Part shown: piece after piece, positions 19,335-28,491 of the stretch | How positions within the stretch are numbered: the first letter of the stretch is position 1 | How the letters are laid out: every line of letters starts with the position of its first letter | Source: Polaribacter porphyrae | GTDB lineage: Bacteria; Bacteroidota; Bacteroidia; Flavobacteriales; Flavobacteriaceae | Length of the DNA: 64,000 nt | Direction of reading: 5' to 3' | Assembly (NCBI RefSeq): GCF_002954685.1 | Contig: NZ_MSCN01000001.1 | Span: 62,001-126,000, forward strand | Notes under the pieces: model-generated | What the model was told of the DNA's origin: nothing | Databases searched by the model: none | What the model saw: the letters and a program-made list of their open reading frames with translations, nothing else | Program-made: the position numbers and the translations under genes

Positions 19335-19673
19335 TTAGTTTAAAGTTTGTCCTCCTTTTTCGCCAGTTCTAATTCTGTAAGCGTCTTTTATTTCGCTTAC
19401 AAAAATTTTACCATCACCTACATCACCAGTACTAGCTGATTTTATTATTGTATTTATTGTAACCTCTTCAAAATCATCATTAACTACAATAGATAAGTAT
19501 CTTCTTTGAATATCACTTGTGCTGTAGCTTACCCCTCTGTAGACATGTCCTTCTTTTTCGTTTCCTAGACCAGTTACATCCCAGTAAGAGAAGAAGTTAA
19601 CACCTACTTGATGCAAAGCTTCTTTTACAGCTCTAAATTTTGATTTTCTAATAATTGCTTCAATTTTTTTCAT
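19335..19673 (-). CDS. P-II family nitrogen regulatory protein
   Basis: 112 residues with the ferredoxin-like P-II fold. The T-loop reads GHVYRGVSYSTSD, with Tyr50 at the place of the uridylylated Tyr51 of E. coli GlnB; the loop is one residue shorter. The second signature VGDGKIFVSEIKDAYRIRTGE, split around 83-103, carries the ATP-contacting Lys and Arg. Gln39 of GlnB, which binds 2-oxoglutarate and magnesium, is Glu39 here, and GlnB Lys58 and Glu62 align with Arg57 and Ser61. Its link with an amt gene fits a GlnK-like channel regulator. Confidence 0.93.
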   Translation of the reverse strand: MKKIEAIIRKSKFRAVKEALHQVGVNFFSYWDVTGLGNEKEGHVYRGVSYSTSDIQRRYLSIVVNDDFEEVTINTIIKSASTGDVGDGKIFVSEIKDAYRIRTGEKGGQTLN

Positions 19674-19816
19674 GATAAAATTTCGTTAGTTTTCTGTTAA
19701 AGTGGCACAAAATAGAAAAAAATAAATATGTTATATTTCAAGAGAATTTCATTATTTATTATTTTTAAGAGCTATATTTTTTTTTCTGTAAAAATTGAAT
19801 CTTAATTTTATTGAAT

Positions 19817-19850
19817 AAAAAAAACACACAGTATAAACTGTGTGTTTTTT
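19817..19850 (-). terminator. Terminator after the 430-aa ammonium channel gene
   Basis: AAAAAACACACAGT ATAA ACTGTGTGTTTTTT is a 14-bp perfect stem with flanking A/T runs, placed 28 bases after the channel stop. It separates the porin-amt unit from the P-II-amt unit. Confidence 0.88.
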
Positions 19851-19877
19851 AAATATTTGATAAAAATTTAAAATCTA

Positions 19878-21170
19878 CTATTTGTCTTCATCAATTTCTC
19901 TAACTCTTACTCCTGGATAAGCAATTGAACCATGTTCAGAAATATCTAAACCTTCGATTTCTACTTCTTCGCTAACACGTAATCCCATAGTTGCTTTTAA
20001 GATTCCGAATACGATGAAAGATAAAGCTACAGACCAAGCTGCATATGCTAAAACACCTATAGCTTGTGAACCTAGTTGAGAAGCTCCACCACCATTGAAT
20101 AATCCAATAGCTTTATCACCATCTACACCCCAAAGTCCGATTACTAAAGTACCCCAAGCACCTGCAACACCATGCACAGAAGCAGCACCAATAGCATCAT
20201 CGATTTTTAATTTCTTTTCAATAAATTCGATAGAGAATACAACAATGATACCACCAATTAAACCAGCTAAAACAGCACCACCAGCAGTCATATTACCACA
20301 ACCAGCAGTAATACTTACTAAACCTGCTAAAGCACCATTTAATGTTTGTGCTAAATTAGGTTTACCATACCAAATCCAAGTTGTAATTAATGCACCTAAA
20401 CCACCTGCAGCAGCAGCTAAATTTGTAATTAAAACTACAGTTGAAGCTCCAGTAGCATCAGCACCACCCCAAGCTAATTGAGATCCACCATTAAAACCAA
20501 ACCATCCTAACCATAGAATAAATACACCTAAAGTTGCTAATATTTGGTTATGACCAGGGATAGGTAATACTTTTCCATTAACAAATTTCCCAATTCTTGG
20601 ACCTACCATAAATGCAGCTACTAATGCAGCCCATCCACCTACAGAGTGTACAATTGAAGAACCAGCAAAATCAATAAAACCTAATTCGGTTAACCAACCA
20701 GAACCTTGCCATTGCCATCCACCAGAGATTGGATAAATGATTGCAGTCATGACAATTGAGAAAATAATATAAGTAGTATATTTAGTTCTACCTGCTATAG
20801 CACCAGATACAATTGTTGCAGCTGTTGCAGCAAACATAGTTTGGAAGAATAAGTCAGCTCCTTCTCCTTGGAATAATCCACTCCAAAAGAACCATCCGTT
20901 AGAAGTATCACCATACATTAACGAATATCCAACTAACCAGAAACTTAAAGATCCAACACAAATATCTAGTAAATTTTTCATAGCGATATTTACTGCATTT
21001 TTAGATCTTGTCATACCAGATTCAACTAAAGTGAATCCTGCTTGCATAAAGAATACTAAAATACCAGATAATAGCATCCAAAGCATTCCCATATCTCCAT
21101 TTACTTGCTCTAAAACTTTAGAAGCTTCAGAAACAGGAGCGTCTTGAAATAATGTTAATAATAAACTCAT
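19878..21170 (-). CDS. amt: Ammonium transporter (AmtB family), 430 aa
   Basis: A second channel with a longer N-terminus (FQDAPVSEASKVLEQVNG) before the first membrane helix; this may be a periplasmic extension or signal sequence. The pore histidines are His175 (FAGSSIVHSVGGW) and His333 (ASVHGVAG). The tail EEVEIEGLDISEHG resembles the paralogue's tail. It is 43 bases downstream of the porin gene, so ammonium uptake across both membranes may be transcribed together. The two paralogues share their core motifs but have clearly diverged. Confidence 0.95.
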   Translation of the reverse strand: MSLLLTLFQDAPVSEASKVLEQVNGDMGMLWMLLSGILVFFMQAGFTLVESGMTRSKNAVNIAMKNLLDICVGSLSFWLVGYSLMYGDTSNGWFFWSGLFQGEGADLFFQTMFAATAATIVSGAIAGRTKYTTYIIFSIVMTAIIYPISGGWQWQGSGWLTELGFIDFAGSSIVHSVGGWAALVAAFMVGPRIGKFVNGKVLPIPGHNQILATLGVFILWLGWFGFNGGSQLAWGGADATGASTVVLITNLAAAAGGLGALITTWIWYGKPNLAQTLNGALAGLVSITAGCGNMTAGGAVLAGLIGGIIVVFSIEFIEKKLKIDDAIGAASVHGVAGAWGTLVIGLWGVDGDKAIGLFNGGGASQLGSQAIGVLAYAAWSVALSFIVFGILKATMGLRVSEEVEIEGLDISEHGSIAYPGVRVREIDEDK

Positions 21171-21213
21171 AATTGTGTAAATTTTAGTTAGTAATTAATA
21201 GTTTTTCTTTATC

Positions 21214-22200
21214 CTAGAAAGAATAAACAGCTGCTAAAGCGAAAGAACTTAACGATTTATCTCCTACAAATGCAGCTTCAGATGCAGAATCTAATCTTAA
21301 TTCTGGTATAATTGTTAATGCTCCAATCGTGTAGTTTCCTGTTAAAGTGGTAGCGAATACACTTGAATCAGCCACACCTGTACCAATTGCACCAAATGCA
21401 CCATCTTCAACAAAATACTCGCCTCTTAAACCAATTTTAAATGAGTCTGAAGTTGCAATTTGTGGATATAATGCAGCACCATAAAATCCAGCAGCACCAT
21501 CATTACCACTATTGTAAGCAGCATTTATTCCTAAAAAGAAAGAATCAGAAAGGTCAAAACCACCTGTATAATCTATTTCAAAGAAGTCTGGGTCTACTAA
21601 TACGTTTAGAAATTGACCTGAAATTCCTAATTGAGCACCTAATGCATAACTACCATTTGGGTTAAATTCTGTTCGGTCAGTTGGGTTCATTACCGCTAAC
21701 ATTAAAGAAGAATTTTCACCTAAAGTAAAATCAGCTTTAATACCTGTATGACTAAAAGGGCCATAAGAAAAAAGGTAAGAAGTACTATAGTTGAAGTTTG
21801 CAGTTGGAGAAATTACTTCATAACCTAAAAATGTGTTAAAATTACCAATAGTAAGCTTAACTTTTTCGCTAACATTCCAGTAAGCATATAATTGATTAAC
21901 AATAGATGAAGAATTTCCAACAGAGTTAAATACAGCATCAGCACCTCTTGGACCATATACCATATCTGCTACAAAACCTACTTTTTCTCCTTCATAACCA
22001 GCAATCACATTAATCATACCTAAAGCAAAACCAGGTTGGTTTGCAAATGAACTGCCAGGAGCAGTATCAAAATTTCCACCGCTAATATTTCCTCTAAAGT
22101 AAGTATCAATGCTACCACTTAATGTAAATTTTTTTTCTTCTTCTTGAGCATTTACTAACAAGCTACTTGCTAATAAAAAAGTAAAAATAATTTTCTTCAT
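21214..22200 (-). CDS. Outer-membrane porin-like beta-barrel protein
   Basis: 328 residues beginning with a signal peptide (KKIIFTFLLASSLLVNAQ). The mature protein is rich in alternating hydrophobic strands and ends in LAAVYSF, with the terminal aromatic residue of outer-membrane barrels. The pattern (FTLSGSIDTYFRGNIS near the N-terminus, GYEVISPTANFNYSTSYLFS midway) fits the putative beta-barrel porin-2 family that is often linked with amt genes. It heads the minus-strand cluster and may pass ammonium or small amines across the outer membrane (inference from position). Confidence 0.82.
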   Translation of the reverse strand: MKKIIFTFLLASSLLVNAQEEEKKFTLSGSIDTYFRGNISGGNFDTAPGSSFANQPGFALGMINVIAGYEGEKVGFVADMVYGPRGADAVFNSVGNSSSIVNQLYAYWNVSEKVKLTIGNFNTFLGYEVISPTANFNYSTSYLFSYGPFSHTGIKADFTLGENSSLMLAVMNPTDRTEFNPNGSYALGAQLGISGQFLNVLVDPDFFEIDYTGGFDLSDSFFLGINAAYNSGNDGAAGFYGAALYPQIATSDSFKIGLRGEYFVEDGAFGAIGTGVADSSVFATTLTGNYTIGALTIIPELRLDSASEAAFVGDKSLSSFALAAVYSF

Positions 22201-22241
22201 AATAATGTTCTTTTAGTTTTTATTTTATTATTTGAACGCGG

Positions 22242-22271
22242 TAAATGTATATATTAAATTCAAAATAACAA
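22242..22271 (-). promoter_or_regulatory. Candidate promoter of the porin-amt unit
   Basis: On the minus strand TTG (22269-22271) is followed 19 bases later by TACATTTA (22242-22249), one mismatch from TAnnTTTG, about 40 bases before the porin ATG. Confidence 0.4.
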
Positions 22272-22467
22272 GGGATTCGTTTTTCGAAAACGTTGTAATT
22301 TAGATTTATACCCTCAAAAAAATGGGGGTTAAATTAAGATAAGTTTATTTTTGTATTAGATGAAGCTAAAAAATATTGGGTTCGTAAAAAATTGATATAT
22401 AATTTTGAGATATTCATAAAAATGATGGTTTTGTAAAAAAAAATGTAAAAATTGTATTTTAGCACCT

Positions 22468-23250
22468 ATGAAATATTCATTTTCTTACGTGATTTGTTTA
22501 CAATTTCTCGGTTTTCGGTTTTCTGGATGGCAAAAACAAATAAATGCTAAAACATTGCATGATATAGTTGATAAATCCTTGTCTTTTGTATTAAAAAAAG
22601 AAAGCTATAAGACTATAGGTTCTAGTAGAACCGACGCAAAAGTTTCAGCAAACTGTTACTTTTTTCAATTATTTCTATTTGAAGAAATTGAACAAAAAGA
22701 TTTTTTATTCAACCTTAATTCTAATTTTCCTGCCGATTTTAGAGCGATTTCTATTCAGAAGGTTAAGACCAGCTTTAATGTAATTAATGCCTCAAAGATT
22801 AAAGAGTATCACTATTATTTTTCTTATGGTAAAAAAAATCATCCATTTGCAGCTCCTTTTATGGTAAATATTGATTTTGATTTGAATTTAGAATTGATGC
22901 AAAATGCAGCAAAGTTATTTGAAGGAGAACATTATTTTCATAAATACTGTACAAAACCATCAGAGCATACTATTCTTAAAAGAAGAATAGATTTTTGCGA
23001 AATTGTTAAGAATGATATTTTAACTGCAAGTTTTTTTCCAAAGCAATCTTATATATTAAAGGTGAGAGGGAAAGGGTTTTTACGTTATCAAATTCGTTTG
23101 ATGATGGCAACTCTTTTTGAAGTGGGAAAAGGAAATTTTGATTTAGATTTTATAGAAAATTCTTTAAAAGAAAATAATGATAGAAAATATATGCGAAATA
23201 TTGCACAAGCTTCGGGTTTACAATTGTATAATATAGAGATTGATTTTTGA
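22468..23250 (+). CDS. TruA-family tRNA pseudouridine synthase (divergent)
   Basis: 260 residues. The catalytic aspartate lies in SSRTDAKVSA, matching the GRTDAGV motif of TruA, and the C-terminal FLRYQIRLMMATLFEVGKG matches the conserved RNA-binding segment. TruA converts uridines 38-40 of tRNA anticodon stems to pseudouridine. The sequence departs from the consensus around both motifs (for example SSRTDAK instead of GRTDAG), so this may be a specialised paralogue rather than the housekeeping truA, which would then lie elsewhere. Confidence 0.85.
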   Translation: MKYSFSYVICLQFLGFRFSGWQKQINAKTLHDIVDKSLSFVLKKESYKTIGSSRTDAKVSANCYFFQLFLFEEIEQKDFLFNLNSNFPADFRAISIQKVKTSFNVINASKIKEYHYYFSYGKKNHPFAAPFMVNIDFDLNLELMQNAAKLFEGEHYFHKYCTKPSEHTILKRRIDFCEIVKNDILTASFFPKQSYILKVRGKGFLRYQIRLMMATLFEVGKGNFDLDFIENSLKENNDRKYMRNIAQASGLQLYNIEIDF

Positions 23251-23257
23251 AGAAATT

Positions 23258-23286
23258 AAAAATCCATCTAGAAAAGATGGATTTTA
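23258..23286. terminator. Bidirectional terminator between truA-like and acyl-CoA dehydrogenase genes
   Basis: AAAATCCATCT, a 5-base loop, then AGATGGATTTT: an 11-bp stem between two convergent 3' ends. Confidence 0.78.
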
Positions 23287-23311
23287 TAAATTTATATGCT
23301 CGGATGTAAAT

Positions 23312-24454
23312 TTATCCTTTGATAACTCCTCTAGAAATTACAATTTTCTGAATTTCTGAAGTGCCTTCATAAATCTGCGTAATTTTTGCATCACGCATTA
23401 AACGCTCTACATGATATTCTTTTACAAAACCATTTCCTCCATGAATTTGCACAGCCTCAACAGTTTGTTCCATAGCAACTTTACTTGCGTATAATTTTGC
23501 CATTGCTGATGACATATCGTAATTATTGCCTTGGTCTTTGTCCCAAGCAGCTTTCATTACCAACATTCTTGCAGCTTCAATTTCTGTATACATATCTGCC
23601 AATTTGAAGGCAATAGCTTGATGATTACAGATTTCTGTACCAAAAGCTTTACGCTCTTTAGAGTATTTTAAAGCCAATTCGTAAGCTCCAGAAGCAATTC
23701 CTAAAGCCTGTGCAGCAATACCAATTCTACCACCAGAAAGGGTTTTCATGGCAAATTTAAATCCAAAACCATCTTCTCCAATTCTGTTTTCTTTTGGCAC
23801 TTTTACATCATTGAACTGCAAAGTATGGGTGTCAGAACCTCTGATTCCTAGTTTGTCTTCTTTTGGACCAACATGAAAACCTTCCATTCCTTTTTCTACG
23901 ATAAAAGCGTTGATTCCTCTGTGTCCTTTTTCCCTGTCTGTTTGTGCGATTACTAGATAAACATCTGAACGTCCACCACTTGTAATCCAGTTTTTAGTTC
24001 CATTGATTATATAATGATCTCCTTTATCAATGGCAGTCGTAGCTTGTGATGTAGCATCAGAACCAGCTTCTGGTTCACTCAAACAAAATGCTCCAACAAA
24101 TTCTCCAGTTGCTAATTTGGTTAAGTATTTTTGTTTTTGCACTTCTGTTCCATAAGATTCTAAACCATAACAAACTAAAGAATTATTTACAGAAACAATT
24201 ACAGAAGCAGAGGCATCAATTTTAGATAGTTCTTCCATAATTAATACATAAGAAGTAGCATCCATTCCACTTCCTCCATATTTTGGATCTACCATAATTC
24301 CCATAAAACCTAAATCTCCCATTTTTTTTACTAATTCTTGAGGAAATTCTTGTTTGTTGTCTCTTTCAATTACACCAGGTAATAATTCTGTTTGTGCAAA
24401 ATCTCTTGCAGCATCACGAATCATTAAATGTTCTTCTGTTAAGCTAAAATCCAT
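23312..24454 (-). CDS. Acyl-CoA dehydrogenase
   Basis: 380 residues counted from the ATG at 24454 (MDFSLTEEHLMIRDAARDFA), the usual start of short/medium-chain acyl-CoA dehydrogenases. An upstream in-frame ATG at 24493 lies inside the promoter's -7 element and cannot be used from that promoter. Visible features are CLSEPEAGSDA and WITSGG in the FAD/substrate region, RKAFGTEI in the third domain and IYEGTSEIQ near the end, whose Glu is the catalytic base. It oxidises acyl-CoA to enoyl-CoA in fatty-acid or branched-chain amino-acid breakdown. No beta-oxidation partner genes are adjacent. Confidence 0.93.
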   Translation of the reverse strand: MDFSLTEEHLMIRDAARDFAQTELLPGVIERDNKQEFPQELVKKMGDLGFMGIMVDPKYGGSGMDATSYVLIMEELSKIDASASVIVSVNNSLVCYGLESYGTEVQKQKYLTKLATGEFVGAFCLSEPEAGSDATSQATTAIDKGDHYIINGTKNWITSGGRSDVYLVIAQTDREKGHRGINAFIVEKGMEGFHVGPKEDKLGIRGSDTHTLQFNDVKVPKENRIGEDGFGFKFAMKTLSGGRIGIAAQALGIASGAYELALKYSKERKAFGTEICNHQAIAFKLADMYTEIEAARMLVMKAAWDKDQGNNYDMSSAMAKLYASKVAMEQTVEAVQIHGGNGFVKEYHVERLMRDAKITQIYEGTSEIQKIVISRGVIKG

Positions 24455-24490
24455 TCTGAAACTATTTGTTAAATTCTTAATTTTGGAGTG

Positions 24491-24521
24491 CAAAGATATC
24501 GATTTCGTAACATATTTTCAA
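24491..24521 (-). promoter_or_regulatory. Promoter of the acyl-CoA dehydrogenase gene
   Basis: On the minus strand TTG (24519-24521) is followed 20 bases later by TATCTTTG (24491-24498), a perfect Bacteroidota -33/-7 pair. It sits 36 bases before the chosen start and overlaps the start of the divergent anmK promoter region. Confidence 0.68.
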
Positions 24522-24545
24522 TAGACTTTTGCTATTTTTACATAT

Positions 24546-25604
24546 ATGATTAAAAAAGAGGTTTTTTCAGTTGGAGTGATGTCTGGAACATCTTTAGATG
24601 GAGTTGATTTGGTTTATGTAAAGTTTGATGAAAAAAACTACCAAAAGTTTCATGTTATTGATGCTATAACCATTAATTATTCTAAAAGATGGAAGCAAAC
24701 TTTACAAACTGCAATTCATTTTTCAAAAGACAAATTAGAAGAGTTGGACACTGAATATGGTAGATTTTTAGGAAAAATTATCAATCAATTTATAATTGAT
24801 TATAAAGTTACTCAAATTGATTTTATTGCTTCTCATGGACACACAATTTTGCATCAACCAGAAGATGGAATTACACTACAAATTGGTTCTGGAGAAGAAA
24901 TTGCGAAAATTACAAATCAAAAAGTGGTGTATGATTTTAGAACGCAAGATGTAAAATTAGGTGGACAAGGAGCACCTCTGGTCCCAATTGGAGATGAACT
25001 ACTTTTTTCTAACTATGATTTTTGTTTAAATTTAGGCGGATTTTCTAACATTTCATTCAAAAAAAATAATCAAAGAATAGCTTTTGATATTTGTCCTGCA
25101 AATATTGTATTGAATTATTATACAAATAAAATAGGTTTAGAATATGATAAATCTGGTAAAATTGCATCCGAAGGAAAAATAAATGACGAACTTTTAGAGG
25201 GTTTGAATGCTTTGGAGTTTTACAAAAAAGAACCTCCAAAATCTCTGGGTTTAGAGTGGGTTCAACAAGATATTTTTCCTTTGATTGATAAACTAGAAAC
25301 CAATATTCCATCAATTTTAAGAACTTTTGCAGAGCATATTGCTATTCAGATTGGTAAAGTTATTTATAAAAATGATAATGTTCTAATAACTGGAGGTGGA
25401 GCTTTTAATGATTTTTTAATACAAAGAATTCAGTTTTATGCAAAAATCACAATTGAGTTGCCTAGTAAAAAACTTATCAATTTTAAAGAAGCATTTATTT
25501 TTTCTTTTTTAGGACTGCTAAAAATAAATAATGAAATTAACTGTTTAAAATCAGTCACAGGTGCTAGTAAAAGCCATTCTTCAGGAGTTGTGGTGAATCC
25601 GTAG
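24546..25604 (+). CDS. anmK: Anhydro-N-acetylmuramic acid kinase
   Basis: 352 residues of the ASKHA kinase fold. The N-terminal phosphate-binding motif is GVMSGTSLDGVDLVYV (residues about 9-24), and TGGGAFN near residue 281 is the second phosphate/adenosine motif. The enzyme hydrolyses and phosphorylates anhydro-N-acetylmuramic acid to N-acetylmuramate 6-phosphate in cell-wall recycling. Length is normal. It is divergent from the acyl-CoA dehydrogenase gene with only about 90 bases between their starts. Confidence 0.93.
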   Translation: MIKKEVFSVGVMSGTSLDGVDLVYVKFDEKNYQKFHVIDAITINYSKRWKQTLQTAIHFSKDKLEELDTEYGRFLGKIINQFIIDYKVTQIDFIASHGHTILHQPEDGITLQIGSGEEIAKITNQKVVYDFRTQDVKLGGQGAPLVPIGDELLFSNYDFCLNLGGFSNISFKKNNQRIAFDICPANIVLNYYTNKIGLEYDKSGKIASEGKINDELLEGLNALEFYKKEPPKSLGLEWVQQDIFPLIDKLETNIPSILRTFAEHIAIQIGKVIYKNDNVLITGGGAFNDFLIQRIQFYAKITIELPSKKLINFKEAFIFSFLGLLKINNEINCLKSVTGASKSHSSGVVVNP

Positions 25605-25766
25605 TTTTTAAAGTGAAAAATTTTAACAATCGTAAATTTTACATTAAGTTTGTAAAGATCAAATAATAGTATTAATTCTTAAAATTTGTTTGTAATATGA
25701 ATCAACTTTAACTTTTTTAGTCTGTTTTATAAGAAAATTGCTAAAAATATTAAGTAAACGTTGTAA

Positions 25767-27008
25767 ATGATTAAAATAAACATGAAAGAATTATTAAAAA
25801 AATATGAAAATAAACAACCAGAGATTGTTTTTAATTGGAAAGATTCTGAAACAGAAGCAGAAGGTTGGACAGTAATAAATTCCTTAAGAGGAGGTGCAGC
25901 AGGTGGTGGTACAAGAATGCGTAAAGGGTTAGATATGAATGAAGTACTTTCTTTGGCTAAAACAATGGAAGTAAAATTTACGGTTTCAGGTCCAGCAATT
26001 GGTGGGGCAAAATCAGGAATCAATTTTGATCCACATGATATAAGAAAAAAAGGAGTTTTAGAACGTTGGTACAAAGCAGTTGCTCCATTATTAAAAAGCT
26101 ATTATGGTACAGGTGGAGATTTAAATATTGATGAAATTCATGAAGTAATCCCGATTACAGAAGAAAGTGGTGTTTGGCATCCTCAAGAAGGAGTTTTTAA
26201 CGGACATTTTAAACCAACTGAAGCAGATAAAATTAATAGAATAGGTCAGTTAAGGCATGGTGTTATTAAAGTAATTGAAGATGATAGATTGTCTCCAGAC
26301 ATATTCAACAAATATACAGTTGCTGATATGATTACAGGTTTTGGTGTTGCAGAAGCTGTTCGTCATTATTATAATATTTATGGTGGTTCAGTAGTTGGTA
26401 AAAAAGCAGTAGTACAAGGTTTTGGAAATGTAGGCTCTGCAGCAGCTTATTATTTAGCAGAAATGGGAGCTAAAGTTGTAGGTATCATAGATAGAGATGG
26501 AGGGGTTATTAACGAGAACGGATTTACTTTTGAAGAAATAAAAAACTTATTTTTGAATAAAGATGGTAACACGTTGGTTGCAGAAAATATGATTCCTTTT
26601 AATGAAATTAATCAGAAAATATGGAATTTAGAGTGTGAAATTTTTGCACCATGTGCAGCATCAAGATTGATTCAGCAAGATCAAATCAATCAAATGATAG
26701 CCTCTGGTTTAGAAGTAATTTCATCTGGAGCTAATGTTCCTTTTGCTGATAAAGAAATTTTCTTTGGACCAATCATGGAAGATACTGATAAAAAAGTGAG
26801 TTTAATTCCAGATTTTATCTCTAACTGTGGTATGGCTAGAGTTTTTGCATACTTTATGGAAAGAAGAGTAGAGATGACAGATAAAGCAATTTTTGATGAT
26901 ACATCAAAAACAATAAAAAAAGCTTTAGAAAAAACTTTTGAAAAAAGCCCTTATAAAAAAAGAATAAGCGAAACAGCGTTTGAAATAGCGTTAGAACAAT
27001 TGATATAA
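25767..27008 (+). CDS. Glu/Leu/Phe/Val-type amino-acid dehydrogenase
   Basis: 413 residues; an internal ATG at 25782 (MKELLKKY) is an equally plausible start. The dimerisation/catalytic domain has SGPAIGGAKSGINFDP with the catalytic Lys of GGAKSG, and the Rossmann domain has VQGFGNVGSAAAYYLAE. The enzyme oxidatively deaminates an amino acid to its 2-oxoacid with NAD(P)+, or runs in reverse. The specificity is not certain: the sequence fits the Bacteroidota group annotated as Glu/Leu dehydrogenase. It sits 16 bases before nhaD, suggesting co-transcription. Confidence 0.88.
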   Translation: MIKINMKELLKKYENKQPEIVFNWKDSETEAEGWTVINSLRGGAAGGGTRMRKGLDMNEVLSLAKTMEVKFTVSGPAIGGAKSGINFDPHDIRKKGVLERWYKAVAPLLKSYYGTGGDLNIDEIHEVIPITEESGVWHPQEGVFNGHFKPTEADKINRIGQLRHGVIKVIEDDRLSPDIFNKYTVADMITGFGVAEAVRHYYNIYGGSVVGKKAVVQGFGNVGSAAAYYLAEMGAKVVGIIDRDGGVINENGFTFEEIKNLFLNKDGNTLVAENMIPFNEINQKIWNLECEIFAPCAASRLIQQDQINQMIASGLEVISSGANVPFADKEIFFGPIMEDTDKKVSLIPDFISNCGMARVFAYFMERRVEMTDKAIFDDTSKTIKKALEKTFEKSPYKKRISETAFEIALEQLI

Positions 27009-27024
27009 AAATTAAATTTTACAC

Positions 27025-28428
27025 ATGGAATCAATAATTATTGTAGTATTTGTATTGGGTTATTTAGCCATTACATTAGAGCATAACATAAAAATGGATA
27101 AATTAATTCCAGCACTTGTAATGATGGCAGTTTGTTGGGCTATTGTTGCTTTAGGTGTTGATAGTTTTTCTAATTGGTTTGATTCTAGTAAGCATGGTTT
27201 GGTAGAAGGTTTTTCTTCAATGGCACATGATGATAAATTGCATCTAGTAGAAGAAACCTTGTTGCATCATTTAGGAAAAACTGCTGAAATATTAGTATTT
27301 CTTTTAGGAGCAATGACTATTGTTGAAATTATCGATTATTTTGATGGCTTTTCAACAATCAAAAACTATGTTAACTTTAAAAGTAAGAAAAAATTACTTT
27401 GGATGTTTTCAATCCTAGCCTTCATATTATCAGCAATTATAGATAATTTGACTGCAACAATTGTACTAATATCAATCTTACAAAAAATAGTCAAAACCAG
27501 AGAAGATAGAATTTGGTTTGCAGGTTTAATTATTATAGCAGCAAATGCTGGTGGTGCATTCTCACCAATAGGAGATGTAACTACTACAATGCTTTGGATT
27601 GGTGATAAAGTAAGTACAGGTATGTTATTTGTATATCTATTTATACCTTCATTATTATGTATGATTGTTCCATCTACAATTGCATCATTTTTACCAGCTT
27701 TTCAAGGTGATATAGATTTTGATGAAAATGAAGTAGAAAAACCTAAAAGTAAATTTAGTGGAAGAATGCTTTTAATTGGTTTAGGAGCAATCGTTTTTGT
27801 ACCTGTATTTAAAACAGTAACTCATTTACCACCTTATGTAGGGATGATGTTATCACTAGGAATTGTAGCAACGTGTGCAGAAATTTATAGCAGAAGAAAG
27901 TTTTCTATATCAAGTGTAGAAGGTAGTCAAGCACAAGAACATAATGAGCATGCTATGCACAGCCCTGTGCATTCCTCATTATCAAAAATAGAAATGCCGA
28001 GTATTTTATTTTTCTTAGGTATTTTAATGGCAGTAGCAGCACTAGAATCTTTAGGTATTCTATTTAACTTTGCAGATAGCTTAAAAGAAAGTATTCCATT
28101 AATAAATACAGAATTACCTGGAACTCAAGTTTCTGATTTAGTAGTGATATTATTGGGAATTGGCTCTGCAATTATTGATAATGTTCCATTAGTTGCAGCC
28201 AGTTTAGGAATGTTTTCTGAACCTTTAGATAATCCTTTGTGGCATTTTATTGCGTTTTCTGCAGGAACAGGTGGAAGTATGTTGATAATTGGTTCTGCTG
28301 CTGGTGTAGTTGCAATGGGTATGGAAAAAATAGATTTTTTCTGGTATTTAAAGAAAATATCTTGGCTAGCTTTTGTTGGTTTTTTAGTAGGTTCAGCATC
28401 TTTTATTGTAATAAGAATGTTTGTGTAG
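27025..28428 (+). CDS. nhaD: Na+/H+ antiporter, NhaD family
   Basis: 467 residues with about 11-12 membrane helices. Characteristic motifs are SAIIDNLTATIVL (about residue 140), NAGGAFSPIGDVTTTMLW (about 178-195) and IGSAIIDNVPLVAA (about 378-391), where the Asp and Asn residues fit sodium/proton binding in the IT superfamily. A cytoplasmic loop is rich in histidine (EHNEHAMHSPVHSS). The protein exchanges sodium for protons across the inner membrane, suiting a marine organism. A terminator follows. Confidence 0.92.
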   Translation: MESIIIVVFVLGYLAITLEHNIKMDKLIPALVMMAVCWAIVALGVDSFSNWFDSSKHGLVEGFSSMAHDDKLHLVEETLLHHLGKTAEILVFLLGAMTIVEIIDYFDGFSTIKNYVNFKSKKKLLWMFSILAFILSAIIDNLTATIVLISILQKIVKTREDRIWFAGLIIIAANAGGAFSPIGDVTTTMLWIGDKVSTGMLFVYLFIPSLLCMIVPSTIASFLPAFQGDIDFDENEVEKPKSKFSGRMLLIGLGAIVFVPVFKTVTHLPPYVGMMLSLGIVATCAEIYSRRKFSISSVEGSQAQEHNEHAMHSPVHSSLSKIEMPSILFFLGILMAVAALESLGILFNFADSLKESIPLINTELPGTQVSDLVVILLGIGSAIIDNVPLVAASLGMFSEPLDNPLWHFIAFSAGTGGSMLIIGSAAGVVAMGMEKIDFFWYLKKISWLAFVGFLVGSASFIVIRMFV

Positions 28429-28446
28429 AGTAAGTATAAAAAATAC

Positions 28447-28484
28447 TATGCCATTTTGATTTTATGCAAAATGGCATTTTTTTT
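28447..28484 (+). terminator. Terminator after nhaD
   Basis: ATGCCATTTT, a short loop, then AAAATGGCATTTTTTTT: a 10-bp stem followed by a run of eight Ts, 19 bases after the nhaD stop. Confidence 0.85.
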
Positions 28485-28491
28485 GTGAAGT

